NCBI GenBank assembly: GCA_026706815.1
Contig: JAPOYA010000032.1
Span: 1-64,000, forward strand
Reading direction: 5' to 3'
Source: Acidimicrobiaceae bacterium
GTDB lineage: Bacteria; Actinomycetota; Acidimicrobiia; Acidimicrobiales; Aldehydirespiratoraceae
DNA: 64,000 nucleotides
Shown: in pieces, positions 17,475-24,851 of the stretch
How positions within the stretch are numbered: the first letter of the stretch is position 1
Layout: each line of letters begins with the position of its first letter
Position numbers and translations under genes: made by a program
Notes under the pieces: model-generated
The model's input: the letters and a program-made list of their open reading frames with translations, nothing else
Databases searched by the model: none
Told to the model about the DNA's origin: nothing

Positions 17475-17518
17475 TAACAGCCTCGCTCATGTGACAATGC
17501 GCCTCAGACCCTACCTGT
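17475..17518 (-). repeat. Duplicated leader, copy B, distal part
   Basis: Bases 17489-17518 are identical to 15074-15103, including the TAGGGT box on the minus strand. The adjacent AACAGCC-TCGCTCA differs from copy A by small indels. Confidence 0.8.
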
Positions 17519-17557
17519 CACCACCCCACACCCTAGCATTCGTTGTGCAACCCGGCA

Positions 17558-18403
17558 CTACAGGCTCGCGCGGAGTTCGCTGATCCGGCGGCGGGCGATC
17601 TCAAGATCAGCGGGATTGGTCACTCCGACCCACGCCTCGTCGGTGGGGATCACCTTCACCTTCAACTCCGAGGACGACATGAGCTCATCGACCAGCGAGG
17701 GAAGCAGAAACTCAGCATTCTCGTCATCGTCGTGTTTGCGGGCAAACCTCTCGAAGGCGGCTTCGAGTTGGTCGAAGATCTGCTCGTCGAAAGCCCAGAA
17801 GTTCATGGACGCGACCGCATCGGGGGTCAGCATTCCAGGCGGCTCGGCTGCGGTGATCGAGCCGTCTTGTCGCCGGCTGATGCCATGGGTTTCAACGAGT
17901 GAGACCAGTTCGTCCGCTTCAACTGTGCAAATGCCCCGGCTGACCTCGCCAACCTCGGGAAGGGTGCGTTCCAGACGAAACCCTCCGAGCAGGGCCTGTC
18001 CGGCCTCGAGCCCGCTGGTTCGGGCGACCACAGACTCATACGTCGAACGGCCGTAATAGTCGTCGGCGTTGCAGACAACGAACGGGCCGTCCACCTCCTC
18101 CGCTGCAGCCAGCACCGCATGAGCGGTGCCCCACGGTTTGGCGCGCGGCGGTCCGTGCTCATCCTGACAGACATAGCTGATTTCGAGATCCCCGTATCGG
18201 TCACCGATATGGCACTGCACGTCATCTTTGATGTCACTGCGGACGATCAGCACGACCCTGCCCACACCGGCGTCGACCGCGTCGCGGATCGCAAAGTCGA
18301 TGAAGGCCTCACCGTCAGCGCCGACAACTGCGAGTTGTTTCGTACCCCCGAATCGCGAGCCGAGACCCGCTGCCATTACGACTAAAGAGACCGGCCTGTT
18401 CAC
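17558..18403 (-). CDS. Sugar-phosphate-type nucleotidyltransferase (GT-A fold)
   Basis: 281 residues from GTG 18403. 'VSLVVMAAGLGSRFGGTKQL' is the nucleotide-binding loop of NTP transferases (G-x-G-S-R with a following K). 'FVVCNADDYYGRSTYESV' carries the metal-binding aspartates, and 'ASMNFWAFDEQIFDQLEAAF' and 'TDEAWVGVTNPADLEIARRR' complete the fold. It should transfer NMP to a phosphorylated sugar or polyol, but the substrate is not evident. GTG overlaps the phosphatase stop as GTGA, so the pair is translationally coupled; kinase/phosphatase partners of nucleotidyltransferases are common in sugar or inositol metabolism. Confidence 0.85.
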   Translation of the reverse strand: MNRPVSLVVMAAGLGSRFGGTKQLAVVGADGEAFIDFAIRDAVDAGVGRVVLIVRSDIKDDVQCHIGDRYGDLEISYVCQDEHGPPRAKPWGTAHAVLAAAEEVDGPFVVCNADDYYGRSTYESVVARTSGLEAGQALLGGFRLERTLPEVGEVSRGICTVEADELVSLVETHGISRRQDGSITAAEPPGMLTPDAVASMNFWAFDEQIFDQLEAAFERFARKHDDDENAEFLLPSLVDELMSSSELKVKVIPTDEAWVGVTNPADLEIARRRISELRASL

Positions 18404-19008
18404 CAATCGATCAGATCCCGTACGTGGTGCGTCTCGTTGATAGAGCGAACCGACCGAATACCGACAAAAGCTGCCTGCACCCGGGTGATGCTGCAATAGT
18501 CGACAATCATCGCCAGTGGGTCCGGGAACTTGAGAATGGACCTGAGGAACACCATCGTGGTCATCCCATGGCAGAACGCCACAACCGTCTTGGACCGGTT
18601 GCTGTCAATCACCTGGTTGAAACCGCGAAGCACCCGCTCCTCGAAGGCGTCGAACCCGTCGCTGAAGAGGTTCTCGTGGATGTCACCTTCTAGGATTCTG
18701 GCGGCCTCCTCGCCGTCGGCGTCCATCTCCTCGACCGGCACGTACGCCTTGCTCTTGTGGTCCGACTCTTTGAGGTCGTCGATCAGTTCGATTTCGAGGC
18801 CGAGCAGGTCAGCCAACGGCATCGCCGTTTGGTGCGCACGCTTCATGGTCGACGCGACAATGTGGTCGATTCCCTCGTTCTTCAAGTATTCGGCGGTCCG
18901 CTGGGCTTGCTTTCGGCCGAGTTCTGACAGTGGCGGATCAGCAGTCTCGTGCTCACCGGCAACCTCATGACGCGTCGGGCGGGCGTGTCGAACAATAATC
19001 AAATCCAC
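18400..19008 (-). CDS. Histidine phosphatase superfamily protein
   Basis: 202 residues. 'LIIVRHARPTRHE' is the R-H-G/A catalytic motif with the phosphorylated histidine. 'IVASTMKRAHQTAMPLADLL' holds the second arginine, and 'TVVAFCHGMTTMVFLRSIL' the C-terminal histidine. It is expected to remove phosphate from a small metabolite or protein. GTG at 19008 is preceded by TAGGGT 8 nt upstream, consistent with a nearly leaderless transcript. It is the first gene of a two-gene unit with the nucleotidyltransferase (GTGA overlap). Confidence 0.85.
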   Translation of the reverse strand: MDLIIVRHARPTRHEVAGEHETADPPLSELGRKQAQRTAEYLKNEGIDHIVASTMKRAHQTAMPLADLLGLEIELIDDLKESDHKSKAYVPVEEMDADGEEAARILEGDIHENLFSDGFDAFEERVLRGFNQVIDSNRSKTVVAFCHGMTTMVFLRSILKFPDPLAMIVDYCSITRVQAAFVGIRSVRSINETHHVRDLIDW

Positions 19009-19120
19009 GTATATGCACCCTACGGCGACAACCCTCGATCAGCGAAACCCAGACTCGCAAACAGGCTGAGCGACGTCCTCTGGCAAAACCCGGCCGGGGT
19101 CCGACGGGACCATCCGGGGC

Positions 19121-19972
19121 CTATGGCCAGCCGGCTCCGGAGACCTCCACCCGGACTGTGTCGATGCGGCCCTGACCTGTACCACCTACGCGATCCGGAT
19201 GAGAATCGGGTGCCGTCACCAGGAATAAAGTTCGTCCGTCCTCTCCGCCCAACATGCAGGCGAAGCAGCTCTGCTCGGTCTCCACTCGATGGGTGATCTC
19301 GCCGCCCTCCAGTACGCGCATCGCCGCACTGCCGACGGCGTCAGCGAACCAGATTCCGTCTTCAGCGTCGTAACAGCAGCCATCGGGGGCGGTGCCGTGG
19401 ACCTCGGCCCAGACCCTTTGGTTGGAGAGGCGCCCGGCTTCGCCGATGTCGAACGCTTGGAACTCTCCGCCGAAACTCTCGCCCACGATGAGGGTGCTCT
19501 GATCAGGGGTGATGACCGACCCGTTGGGGAACCTCAGATCGGCAGCCGCGGCCTCGACCGTGCCGTCGGGTTGCACCAAGGCCAACGTGGCCGAGACGAG
19601 TTCAGCCCCGGCATGGAGATCGGAGCCGAAATTGCCCACGTAGGCGCGTCCTTGGGCGTCGACGACCATGTCGTTGCAGTGGAAGGTGGCCACCTCGGAC
19701 AGATCGGCGTGCTCGTGCAATTCGGCGCCGTCGTAGCGAAGCAGTTTCCGGTCCAGCATCGACACCAGCAGCAGATCGCCGTTTGGAAGCCAGCCCAAGC
19801 CTGACGGCTGTCCCGACATCTCGAGCACAACCTCGACCGAACCGTCTAACGAGACCGCCTTCACAGCGTTCTGGTAGAAGTCTGAGAACCACAGGCGGCC
19901 GTCGTGCCACCGCGGCCCCTCGCCGAAGTCGATTCCTCCAGCCAGCGGTTCAGGTCGCTCAAGAATCTGCAT
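19121..19972 (-). CDS. SMP-30/gluconolactonase-like calcium-dependent lactonase
   Basis: 283 residues from ATG 19972; in-frame ATG 19996 and TTG 20005 (immediately after the HNH stop) are alternatives. 'IDFGEGPRWHDGRLWFSDFY' carries the metal-binding glutamate of the six-bladed SMP-30 propeller. 'FHCNDMVVDAQGRAYVGNFG' has the N-D pair, and 'APDGCCYDAEDGIWFADAV' the catalytic D-G element. Such enzymes hydrolyse sugar or aromatic lactones. It follows the HNH endonuclease gene head to tail and may be co-transcribed with it, although no functional link is apparent. Confidence 0.85.
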   Translation of the reverse strand: MQILERPEPLAGGIDFGEGPRWHDGRLWFSDFYQNAVKAVSLDGSVEVVLEMSGQPSGLGWLPNGDLLLVSMLDRKLLRYDGAELHEHADLSEVATFHCNDMVVDAQGRAYVGNFGSDLHAGAELVSATLALVQPDGTVEAAAADLRFPNGSVITPDQSTLIVGESFGGEFQAFDIGEAGRLSNQRVWAEVHGTAPDGCCYDAEDGIWFADAVGSAAMRVLEGGEITHRVETEQSCFACMLGGEDGRTLFLVTAPDSHPDRVGGTGQGRIDTVRVEVSGAGWP

Positions 19973-20005
19973 TCCCGCACCATAGCGGCGGGACATCTCA
20001 GTCAA

Positions 20006-21127
20006 TCATTGTTGACTCAGGGAGTCGAGGACCGCCGCCCGCCCTCTGTTCCCCAGCGGTTGAATACCGCTGGACCCGTTCCACACTCCGGCAGCAGGGT
20101 TGAGCGCGCTGTAAGTCTGCATAGCAACCGCTCGGACACGATCGAAGTCGGTAGGCCATCCGAACTCTTCTGCGCATTGACGGATCTCCGAAGCGTTCAA
20201 GTCAACAAAATCAAGCCATTTGTCCACCATCTCGGGGGACAACAGAGTGTCTGATTTCTTGCTGTTCACACTTTTGGTGGTGACGAGAAAATTCTCGATC
20301 TGCGACAATCGAGCGCGGGACCATGGAATCACGTGATCCAGTGAACTCCCGCTGCTCTGCAGTCGTTCACCGGTAAGGATGCAACAGCCCCCTTGGATGT
20401 TCACCAGTTCTCTTCGCATCGCTTCCGGTGGCATGAAACGGGCCTTGCCGAACAGGTGCGAGTAGACGTCTTCAGTGTCGAAGTCAAGAACTCCACGGTT
20501 GATTCGCATTACTGTCTGAACAAATCTGAATTCGATCAAGGGGCGCAGGATCCCGGCATACCTCACAAGAGCTTCAGCTACACCGGGCAGAAGTTTCAGT
20601 TCATCTGCGTCATATTCATACAAAAAGCAGTCCGGGTCACCTGGCAGTTTCTGGAGAAGCTGGACTGGGTTCTTCCAAAGAGCCTTCTCGGTTTCCTTGA
20701 TGGATTGTCTCAGCTTCCTCTTCCATGCGCGACCTAGCGGAGTGCCATCGCCAACACGGCTCTTCACTACCACAAGGGGCTTGTCGTGGAGACCGCTTGA
20801 TTCTGCTTTGAGCATCTCGCGAAGCTTGTGAACCTCCTGCATTACCGTCGTGTCGGTAGCTGCGGTGCCGTCCTTTCGCAATTTATGCACTGAACTCTGC
20901 TTGAGGGCGACGTCTCCGAAGGGTCGGCCGTGCTCCCAATGGATCTCGAAGTAGCGCTCCGCAAGTTGGCGTCGAGAAATTGTCCTCTCCTCTTCCAGCG
21001 CAGGAAGCAAGTCGAGCAGCGTGAGCAGCAAACCGAGTTTGTTGGTGCCGGTCATTGCGGCACGGTCCAGTATTTCGAGCACACCCTGTACCGGGTCCAA
21101 GGACTGGCCACCCGTGGAAGCGCTCAT
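20006..21127 (-). CDS. HNH endonuclease-domain protein
   Basis: 373 residues from ATG 21127. The C-terminal third holds the HNH core: 'GGCCILTGERLQSSGSSLDH' and 'HVIPWSRARLSQIENFLVTT', then 'KSVNSKKSDTL' (D-H, N, N/K positions). The N-terminal 250 residues ('MTGTNKLGLLLTLLDLLPAL' and 'SISRRQLAERYFEIHWEHG'-type helices) resemble the recognition part of lone restriction-like HNH proteins, but I do not recognise a specific family. No methyltransferase gene is nearby. ATG 21127 is supported by TAGTGT 7 nt upstream, giving it its own leaderless promoter at the end of the menaquinone operon. Possibly a defence nuclease. Confidence 0.8.
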   Translation of the reverse strand: MSASTGGQSLDPVQGVLEILDRAAMTGTNKLGLLLTLLDLLPALEEERTISRRQLAERYFEIHWEHGRPFGDVALKQSSVHKLRKDGTAATDTTVMQEVHKLREMLKAESSGLHDKPLVVVKSRVGDGTPLGRAWKRKLRQSIKETEKALWKNPVQLLQKLPGDPDCFLYEYDADELKLLPGVAEALVRYAGILRPLIEFRFVQTVMRINRGVLDFDTEDVYSHLFGKARFMPPEAMRRELVNIQGGCCILTGERLQSSGSSLDHVIPWSRARLSQIENFLVTTKSVNSKKSDTLLSPEMVDKWLDFVDLNASEIRQCAEEFGWPTDFDRVRAVAMQTYSALNPAAGVWNGSSGIQPLGNRGRAAVLDSLSQQ

Positions 21128-21134
21128 CTCGCGG

Positions 21135-21140
21135 ACACTA
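21135..21140 (-). promoter_or_regulatory. -10 box TAGTGT of the HNH gene
   Basis: TAGTGT, 7 nt, then ATG 21127. It lies just downstream of the menC stop at 21144, so the HNH gene need not depend on the men operon. Confidence 0.45.
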
Positions 21141-21143
21141 CAA

Positions 21144-22238
21144 CTAGCATTTCGAAGGTGCGACCCCGAGGCCGGGGAGGTCGGCAAGAATCAGTTTGCC
21201 CGACTCGATCCCAAGCCGAGGACCAACGTCTTCGTTGAGCATGTCTGACGTGGCGAGTCCATGAACCTGTCCCGGCAGAGAGGCGGCGGCGACATGGGCT
21301 GCGTGAGCGACTCCCACGGCGCTGTCGATCATGCTGGTCACCACTGCAGTAGCGCCGAAGTCCTCGGCCAGAGCTATCGCGGACATGGCGAGGTCGGAAC
21401 CCCCCAAGGCTTGTGGTTTCACGATCACCACCCTGATCATGTTCGTCTTCAGAGCGGCGACTATGTCGTCGGGGGTGGCAGCAGACTCATCGACCGCCAC
21501 CGGCACCACACCTGCAGCTCCAACAGCGGCGATGCCGTCAATGCCGGAGGTCGGTTCTTCGCAGAAGGCCACGTTGCAGCCGGCCATCTCTCGCAGGGTG
21601 GAAATCGCGGTTTCGACGTCCCAGCCGCCGTTGGCGTCAAGCCGGAGTTCAATGTCGTCGCCTATCGCTGACCGTGCCGCCGACACTCGGGCCACGTCAG
21701 TCTGTGGGCCAGCGGCAGCAACCTTCAACTTGACAGCCGAAACACCCTCCGCGACCAAGGCCGCTGCCGCTGCACCCACCTTTGCGGGGTCGCCGTGCGA
21801 GATCAAACCGTTGAGCAACACTGATCGGGACAACGGCGAACCAGACGCATGAGACGCCGAGGAGAAGCGGCTCCTCAGAAAACCGGCAAGGCTGACCCCT
21901 TGACGTCGGGAGGACAGATCGAAGACTGCCCCCGCCAGGGCCGCACGGGCATGAGGCTGAGCTTCGAGTTCCGCGAGGATCGCGGCTAGACGGAGATCGC
22001 CGAGGCTGTCCAGCTGTGCCAACCGGGGAGCAACCGAATCCAGCGTTCGCCTGCTGTCAGTCAAGGACTCTTGCGACCAGCCCGGCAATGGCGCCGCTTC
22101 ACCCCAGCCGACGTCGACGCCATCGCTGATCGAGAACAGCACTCCCTCTCTCTGCTTCACAACCCCGTGAGCCGTCACCAGCGGCGACGCCAGCGCGAGC
22201 CGATAGTCCCGCAGTTCGGCGATGAGGGCCACAGTCAA
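21144..22238 (-). CDS. menC: o-Succinylbenzoate synthase
   Basis: 364 residues of the enolase superfamily. The KxK pair is in 'GVSAVKLKVAAAG', and the three metal ligands are in 'ELRLDANGGWD', 'CNVAFCEEPTSGIDG' and 'VPVAVDESAATPD', with the second lysine in 'VVIVKPQALGGSDLA'. It dehydrates SHCHC to o-succinylbenzoate in menaquinone synthesis. The ATG overlaps the menH stop as ATGA, so it is the last gene of the merR-menF, menD, menH, menC order. Length and motifs look intact. Confidence 0.93.
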   Translation of the reverse strand: MTVALIAELRDYRLALASPLVTAHGVVKQREGVLFSISDGVDVGWGEAAPLPGWSQESLTDSRRTLDSVAPRLAQLDSLGDLRLAAILAELEAQPHARAALAGAVFDLSSRRQGVSLAGFLRSRFSSASHASGSPLSRSVLLNGLISHGDPAKVGAAAAALVAEGVSAVKLKVAAAGPQTDVARVSAARSAIGDDIELRLDANGGWDVETAISTLREMAGCNVAFCEEPTSGIDGIAAVGAAGVVPVAVDESAATPDDIVAALKTNMIRVVIVKPQALGGSDLAMSAIALAEDFGATAVVTSMIDSAVGVAHAAHVAAASLPGQVHGLATSDMLNEDVGPRLGIESGKLILADLPGLGVAPSKC

Positions 22239-23065
22239 CCCAAGCCCATCTGCCTGCGGATCACTGCTGCGACCGCGTCGGGTTGCTCGAGATGCGCAGC
22301 GTGGCCCGCATTGGCCATCACAACCGCATCAGCCCGCGGCATTCGGGAGGCGGCTTCACTGGCTATACGGGTGAACTTCGGGTCTTCGGCGCCGCTGACG
22401 AACACGGTGGGGACAGTGCATGACTCAAGGTCGTCGTGCAGTGGCGCCATCGCCCCGGCGCCGGCGGCGCGCAAGCTCCGAGCCAAACCTGACGCCGAAC
22501 AGCGAAGCCGCTGCGCCCGCGAAGCAGCCAGGAAGCCCTCCCCGAGGCGTGCCTGCGTGGCGAAGAGCGGGTTCGCCATCCAGTCGTCGACGAACCGCTC
22601 AAGACCGTCACGCTCAATGCTCTGCGCCAACGCTTCGTCGGCCTGTCGACGCGCAGCTCGTTCACTGTGGCCCGCCAAACCTGCCGATGCCCCGATGAGC
22701 GTCAGCGATCGCAGCAGCTCCGGACGTCGACAAGCGAGTGTCAGCGCTACCCGTCCGCCCATCGAATAGCCCACAAGATGAAACGGCCCGATTCCAGTTG
22801 TCTCACCGACTGCTGCAACTTGTGCGGCCATCGCTTCGACGGAATAGTCCCCCACGCTTGGAGGCGAGCAACTTCGACCATGACCGACCAGGTCGGGTAC
22901 AACCACCTCAGCTTCAACCTCCAGCCGCCGAGCCAGGCCAGCCATCGTGGTGCCGTCACCGGTGAAGCCGTGCAGGAGAACCACAGTCGGTCCGGTCCCC
23001 CGCCGCTCGACATGGAGATCCACCCCCGTGGACGCCGGCACTGTGCCTGCCGAATGAGGGTTCAT
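22235..23065 (-). CDS. menH: SHCHC synthase-type alpha/beta hydrolase
   Basis: 276 residues from ATG 23065. 'TVVLLHGFTGDGTTMAGL' is the oxyanion strand, 'FHLVGYSMGGRVALTLA' the nucleophile elbow (serine in G-Y-S-M-G-G), 'VSGAEDPKFTRIA' the acid and 'NAGHAAHLEQPDAV' the histidine. The context between menD and menC identifies it as the enzyme removing pyruvate from SEPHCHC. The frame is open into menD (ATG 23104 possible), but 23065 avoids a 25-base overlap and starts just before the conserved region. It ends in an ATGA overlap with menC. Confidence 0.88.
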   Translation of the reverse strand: MNPHSAGTVPASTGVDLHVERRGTGPTVVLLHGFTGDGTTMAGLARRLEVEAEVVVPDLVGHGRSCSPPSVGDYSVEAMAAQVAAVGETTGIGPFHLVGYSMGGRVALTLACRRPELLRSLTLIGASAGLAGHSERAARRQADEALAQSIERDGLERFVDDWMANPLFATQARLGEGFLAASRAQRLRCSASGLARSLRAAGAGAMAPLHDDLESCTVPTVFVSGAEDPKFTRIASEAASRMPRADAVVMANAGHAAHLEQPDAVAAVIRRQMGLG

Positions 23066-23078
23066 GAGCGGACGATGT

Positions 23079-24851
23079 TCACGAGACGGCAACTTTGACG
23101 GCATCAGCAATGGCTCGGTGTTGAGCCAGGTCGGCGTCGGGATCCACCGAGACCAGTACGACGTCCACACCGGGCGTGTCGTGCTCACAACTTGAGCGCA
23201 GCGCTTCGGCGAGCTCGGACCCTGTGGTCACCTCGTTGATGCGGACCCCGCCGACGCCGCTGAAGTCAGCCAAGTCGAGTCCGTGGGGAGTCCGAAAGAG
23301 CGTCTCGAAGTCCACCTCGTCGCTGCGGGATGCAATTGGAAGCGACGCGAAGACGCCTCCGCCGTTGTTGTCGACACACACGACCGTCAGATGCAGGCCG
23401 CAACGAGCCGCCCCGAAGAGCGCGCCGAGATCGTGCAGCAGGGCAAGATCGCCCACATAGAGCACCACGGGACCGTCGTGTTGTGATGCCAGACCCAAAG
23501 CCGTTGAGGCGATTCCGTCGATTCCGCTGGCCCCGCGGTTGCCGACGAAATCAATGCGCGGGCCCTCGGTCGTGACGAACGAGTCGAGCTCGCGTACGGG
23601 CATTGAGTTGGAGGCCATCACCAAAGTTCCAGCGGGCACCGTCTCGACCAACACCGAGGCGACACGCGCGCTGAGCAACGGACCTCGCCCGATCTCGACG
23701 CTGACAGCCCGACCCGCGAGCCGGTCCAACTCCCTCCAACGATCACACCAGAGCGACTCTTGGCGCACCGCGCCCCCAACCGCGGTCAGCGCCGCTACCG
23801 GGTCCGCCGCCACATGACGCGTGACCATGAACGAGGGGTCGTTCCAGCGATTTGCGGGGTCGATCAGAAGCACATGCTCGGGCCGGTGAGCTTCAAGCCA
23901 CAACCGCAGAGGTTTCGTGGTCGGGGTTCCTCCGAGCCGAATCACCACATCAGGGCGAAGTTCCTCGGCAACGGCGGCGTGGCAAAGTATGTGGTCTGCG
24001 TTGGCAATCACGGTCGCGGGCGAATCGCCACGGGCGCGACGGGTGCCCGCGATCGGTTCGCCGATTACAGGCCACGCGGTGGCCGCGCTCAGCGCCAGCG
24101 CCGCTGAAACGACTTCATTCTGGGCTTCGATTCCCCTGGCAGCATCGGGGCCCACGATGATCACACCCCGCTCGTAAGAGATCAGAGCTCTCAGCGCGGT
24201 GCTTTCGCCGGGCACAGCCGGAGCCCCCCACACGCCGTCATAGCTGCTGCCGGGCACAGCCGGAACCCCCCACACGCCGCCGCCGGGCGTACGTGGGTCA
24301 ACCACGGGAACAGCAGCGACTGGTTCCAGTGGTTCGCGCAGGGGCCAGTTGAGATGGACCGGCCCGGGATCGATCCCCGCCGCGGACACCACAGCACGAT
24401 GGGCGACGAGTCGGGCCTGAGTTCCAGACCACTCACCAGCGACCGCCAGATCGACCGCCCAACGGGTAGCCGCACCATAGAGCTTGACTTGGTCGATGGT
24501 TTGGGGGGAACCCCAGTCTCGCAGCTCAGGGGGGCGGTCAGCGGTACAGACGATCATCGGAACGCCCGCGTGGTGCGCTTCTATGACAGCCGGGAGGTAG
24601 TTCGCCGCCGCGGTGCCCGAAGTGCTCACCAGCACCGAGGGCCGACCCGTGCGGCGGGCCTGGCCGAGCGCAAAGAACCCTGCTGATCGCTCGTCGACCT
24701 GAATCCAAGTGCGGAGTCCGGGTTGGGCATGCAGAGTGAGGGCCAATGGCGTCGACCTCGAGCCGGGGCTGATCACCACGTCAGTCACCCCCTGCTCGAC
24801 CAGTCCCGCAGCAAATGAAGCCACGGTGTCGTAGACGGGATCAACGGCCAT
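23079..24851 (-). CDS. menD: SEPHCHC synthase
   Basis: 590 residues, thiamine-diphosphate enzyme. 'VVISPGSRSTPLALTLHAQP' and 'QVDERSAGFFALGQA' are MenD-specific N-terminal segments, and 'VYVGDLALLHDLGALFGAA' with 'VCVDNNGGGVFASLP' is the thiamine-binding G-D-x-x-x-x-x-D-x-x-x-N-N region. It condenses 2-oxoglutarate with isochorismate. The start ATG lies inside the end of the upstream fusion gene (11-base overlap), coupling the isochorismate producer to its consumer. An in-frame 14-residue tandem duplication lies near residues 190-215, in an inter-domain segment where it is probably tolerated. Confidence 0.95.
   Translation of the reverse strand: MAVDPVYDTVASFAAGLVEQGVTDVVISPGSRSTPLALTLHAQPGLRTWIQVDERSAGFFALGQARRTGRPSVLVSTSGTAAANYLPAVIEAHHAGVPMIVCTADRPPELRDWGSPQTIDQVKLYGAATRWAVDLAVAGEWSGTQARLVAHRAVVSAAGIDPGPVHLNWPLREPLEPVAAVPVVDPRTPGGGVWGVPAVPGSSYDGVWGAPAVPGESTALRALISYERGVIIVGPDAARGIEAQNEVVSAALALSAATAWPVIGEPIAGTRRARGDSPATVIANADHILCHAAVAEELRPDVVIRLGGTPTTKPLRLWLEAHRPEHVLLIDPANRWNDPSFMVTRHVAADPVAALTAVGGAVRQESLWCDRWRELDRLAGRAVSVEIGRGPLLSARVASVLVETVPAGTLVMASNSMPVRELDSFVTTEGPRIDFVGNRGASGIDGIASTALGLASQHDGPVVLYVGDLALLHDLGALFGAARCGLHLTVVCVDNNGGGVFASLPIASRSDEVDFETLFRTPHGLDLADFSGVGGVRINEVTTGSELAEALRSSCEHDTPGVDVVLVSVDPDADLAQHRAIADAVKVAVS
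24207..24290 (-). repeat. 42-bp in-frame tandem duplication within menD
   Basis: Two adjacent 42-bp units (from 24207 and 24249) share GCCGGGCACAGCCGG and a run around CCCCCCACACGCCG. They encode 'GVWGVPAVPGSSYD' followed by 'GVWGAPAVPGESTA'. The divergence is small, so the event is fairly recent. Confidence 0.85.
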
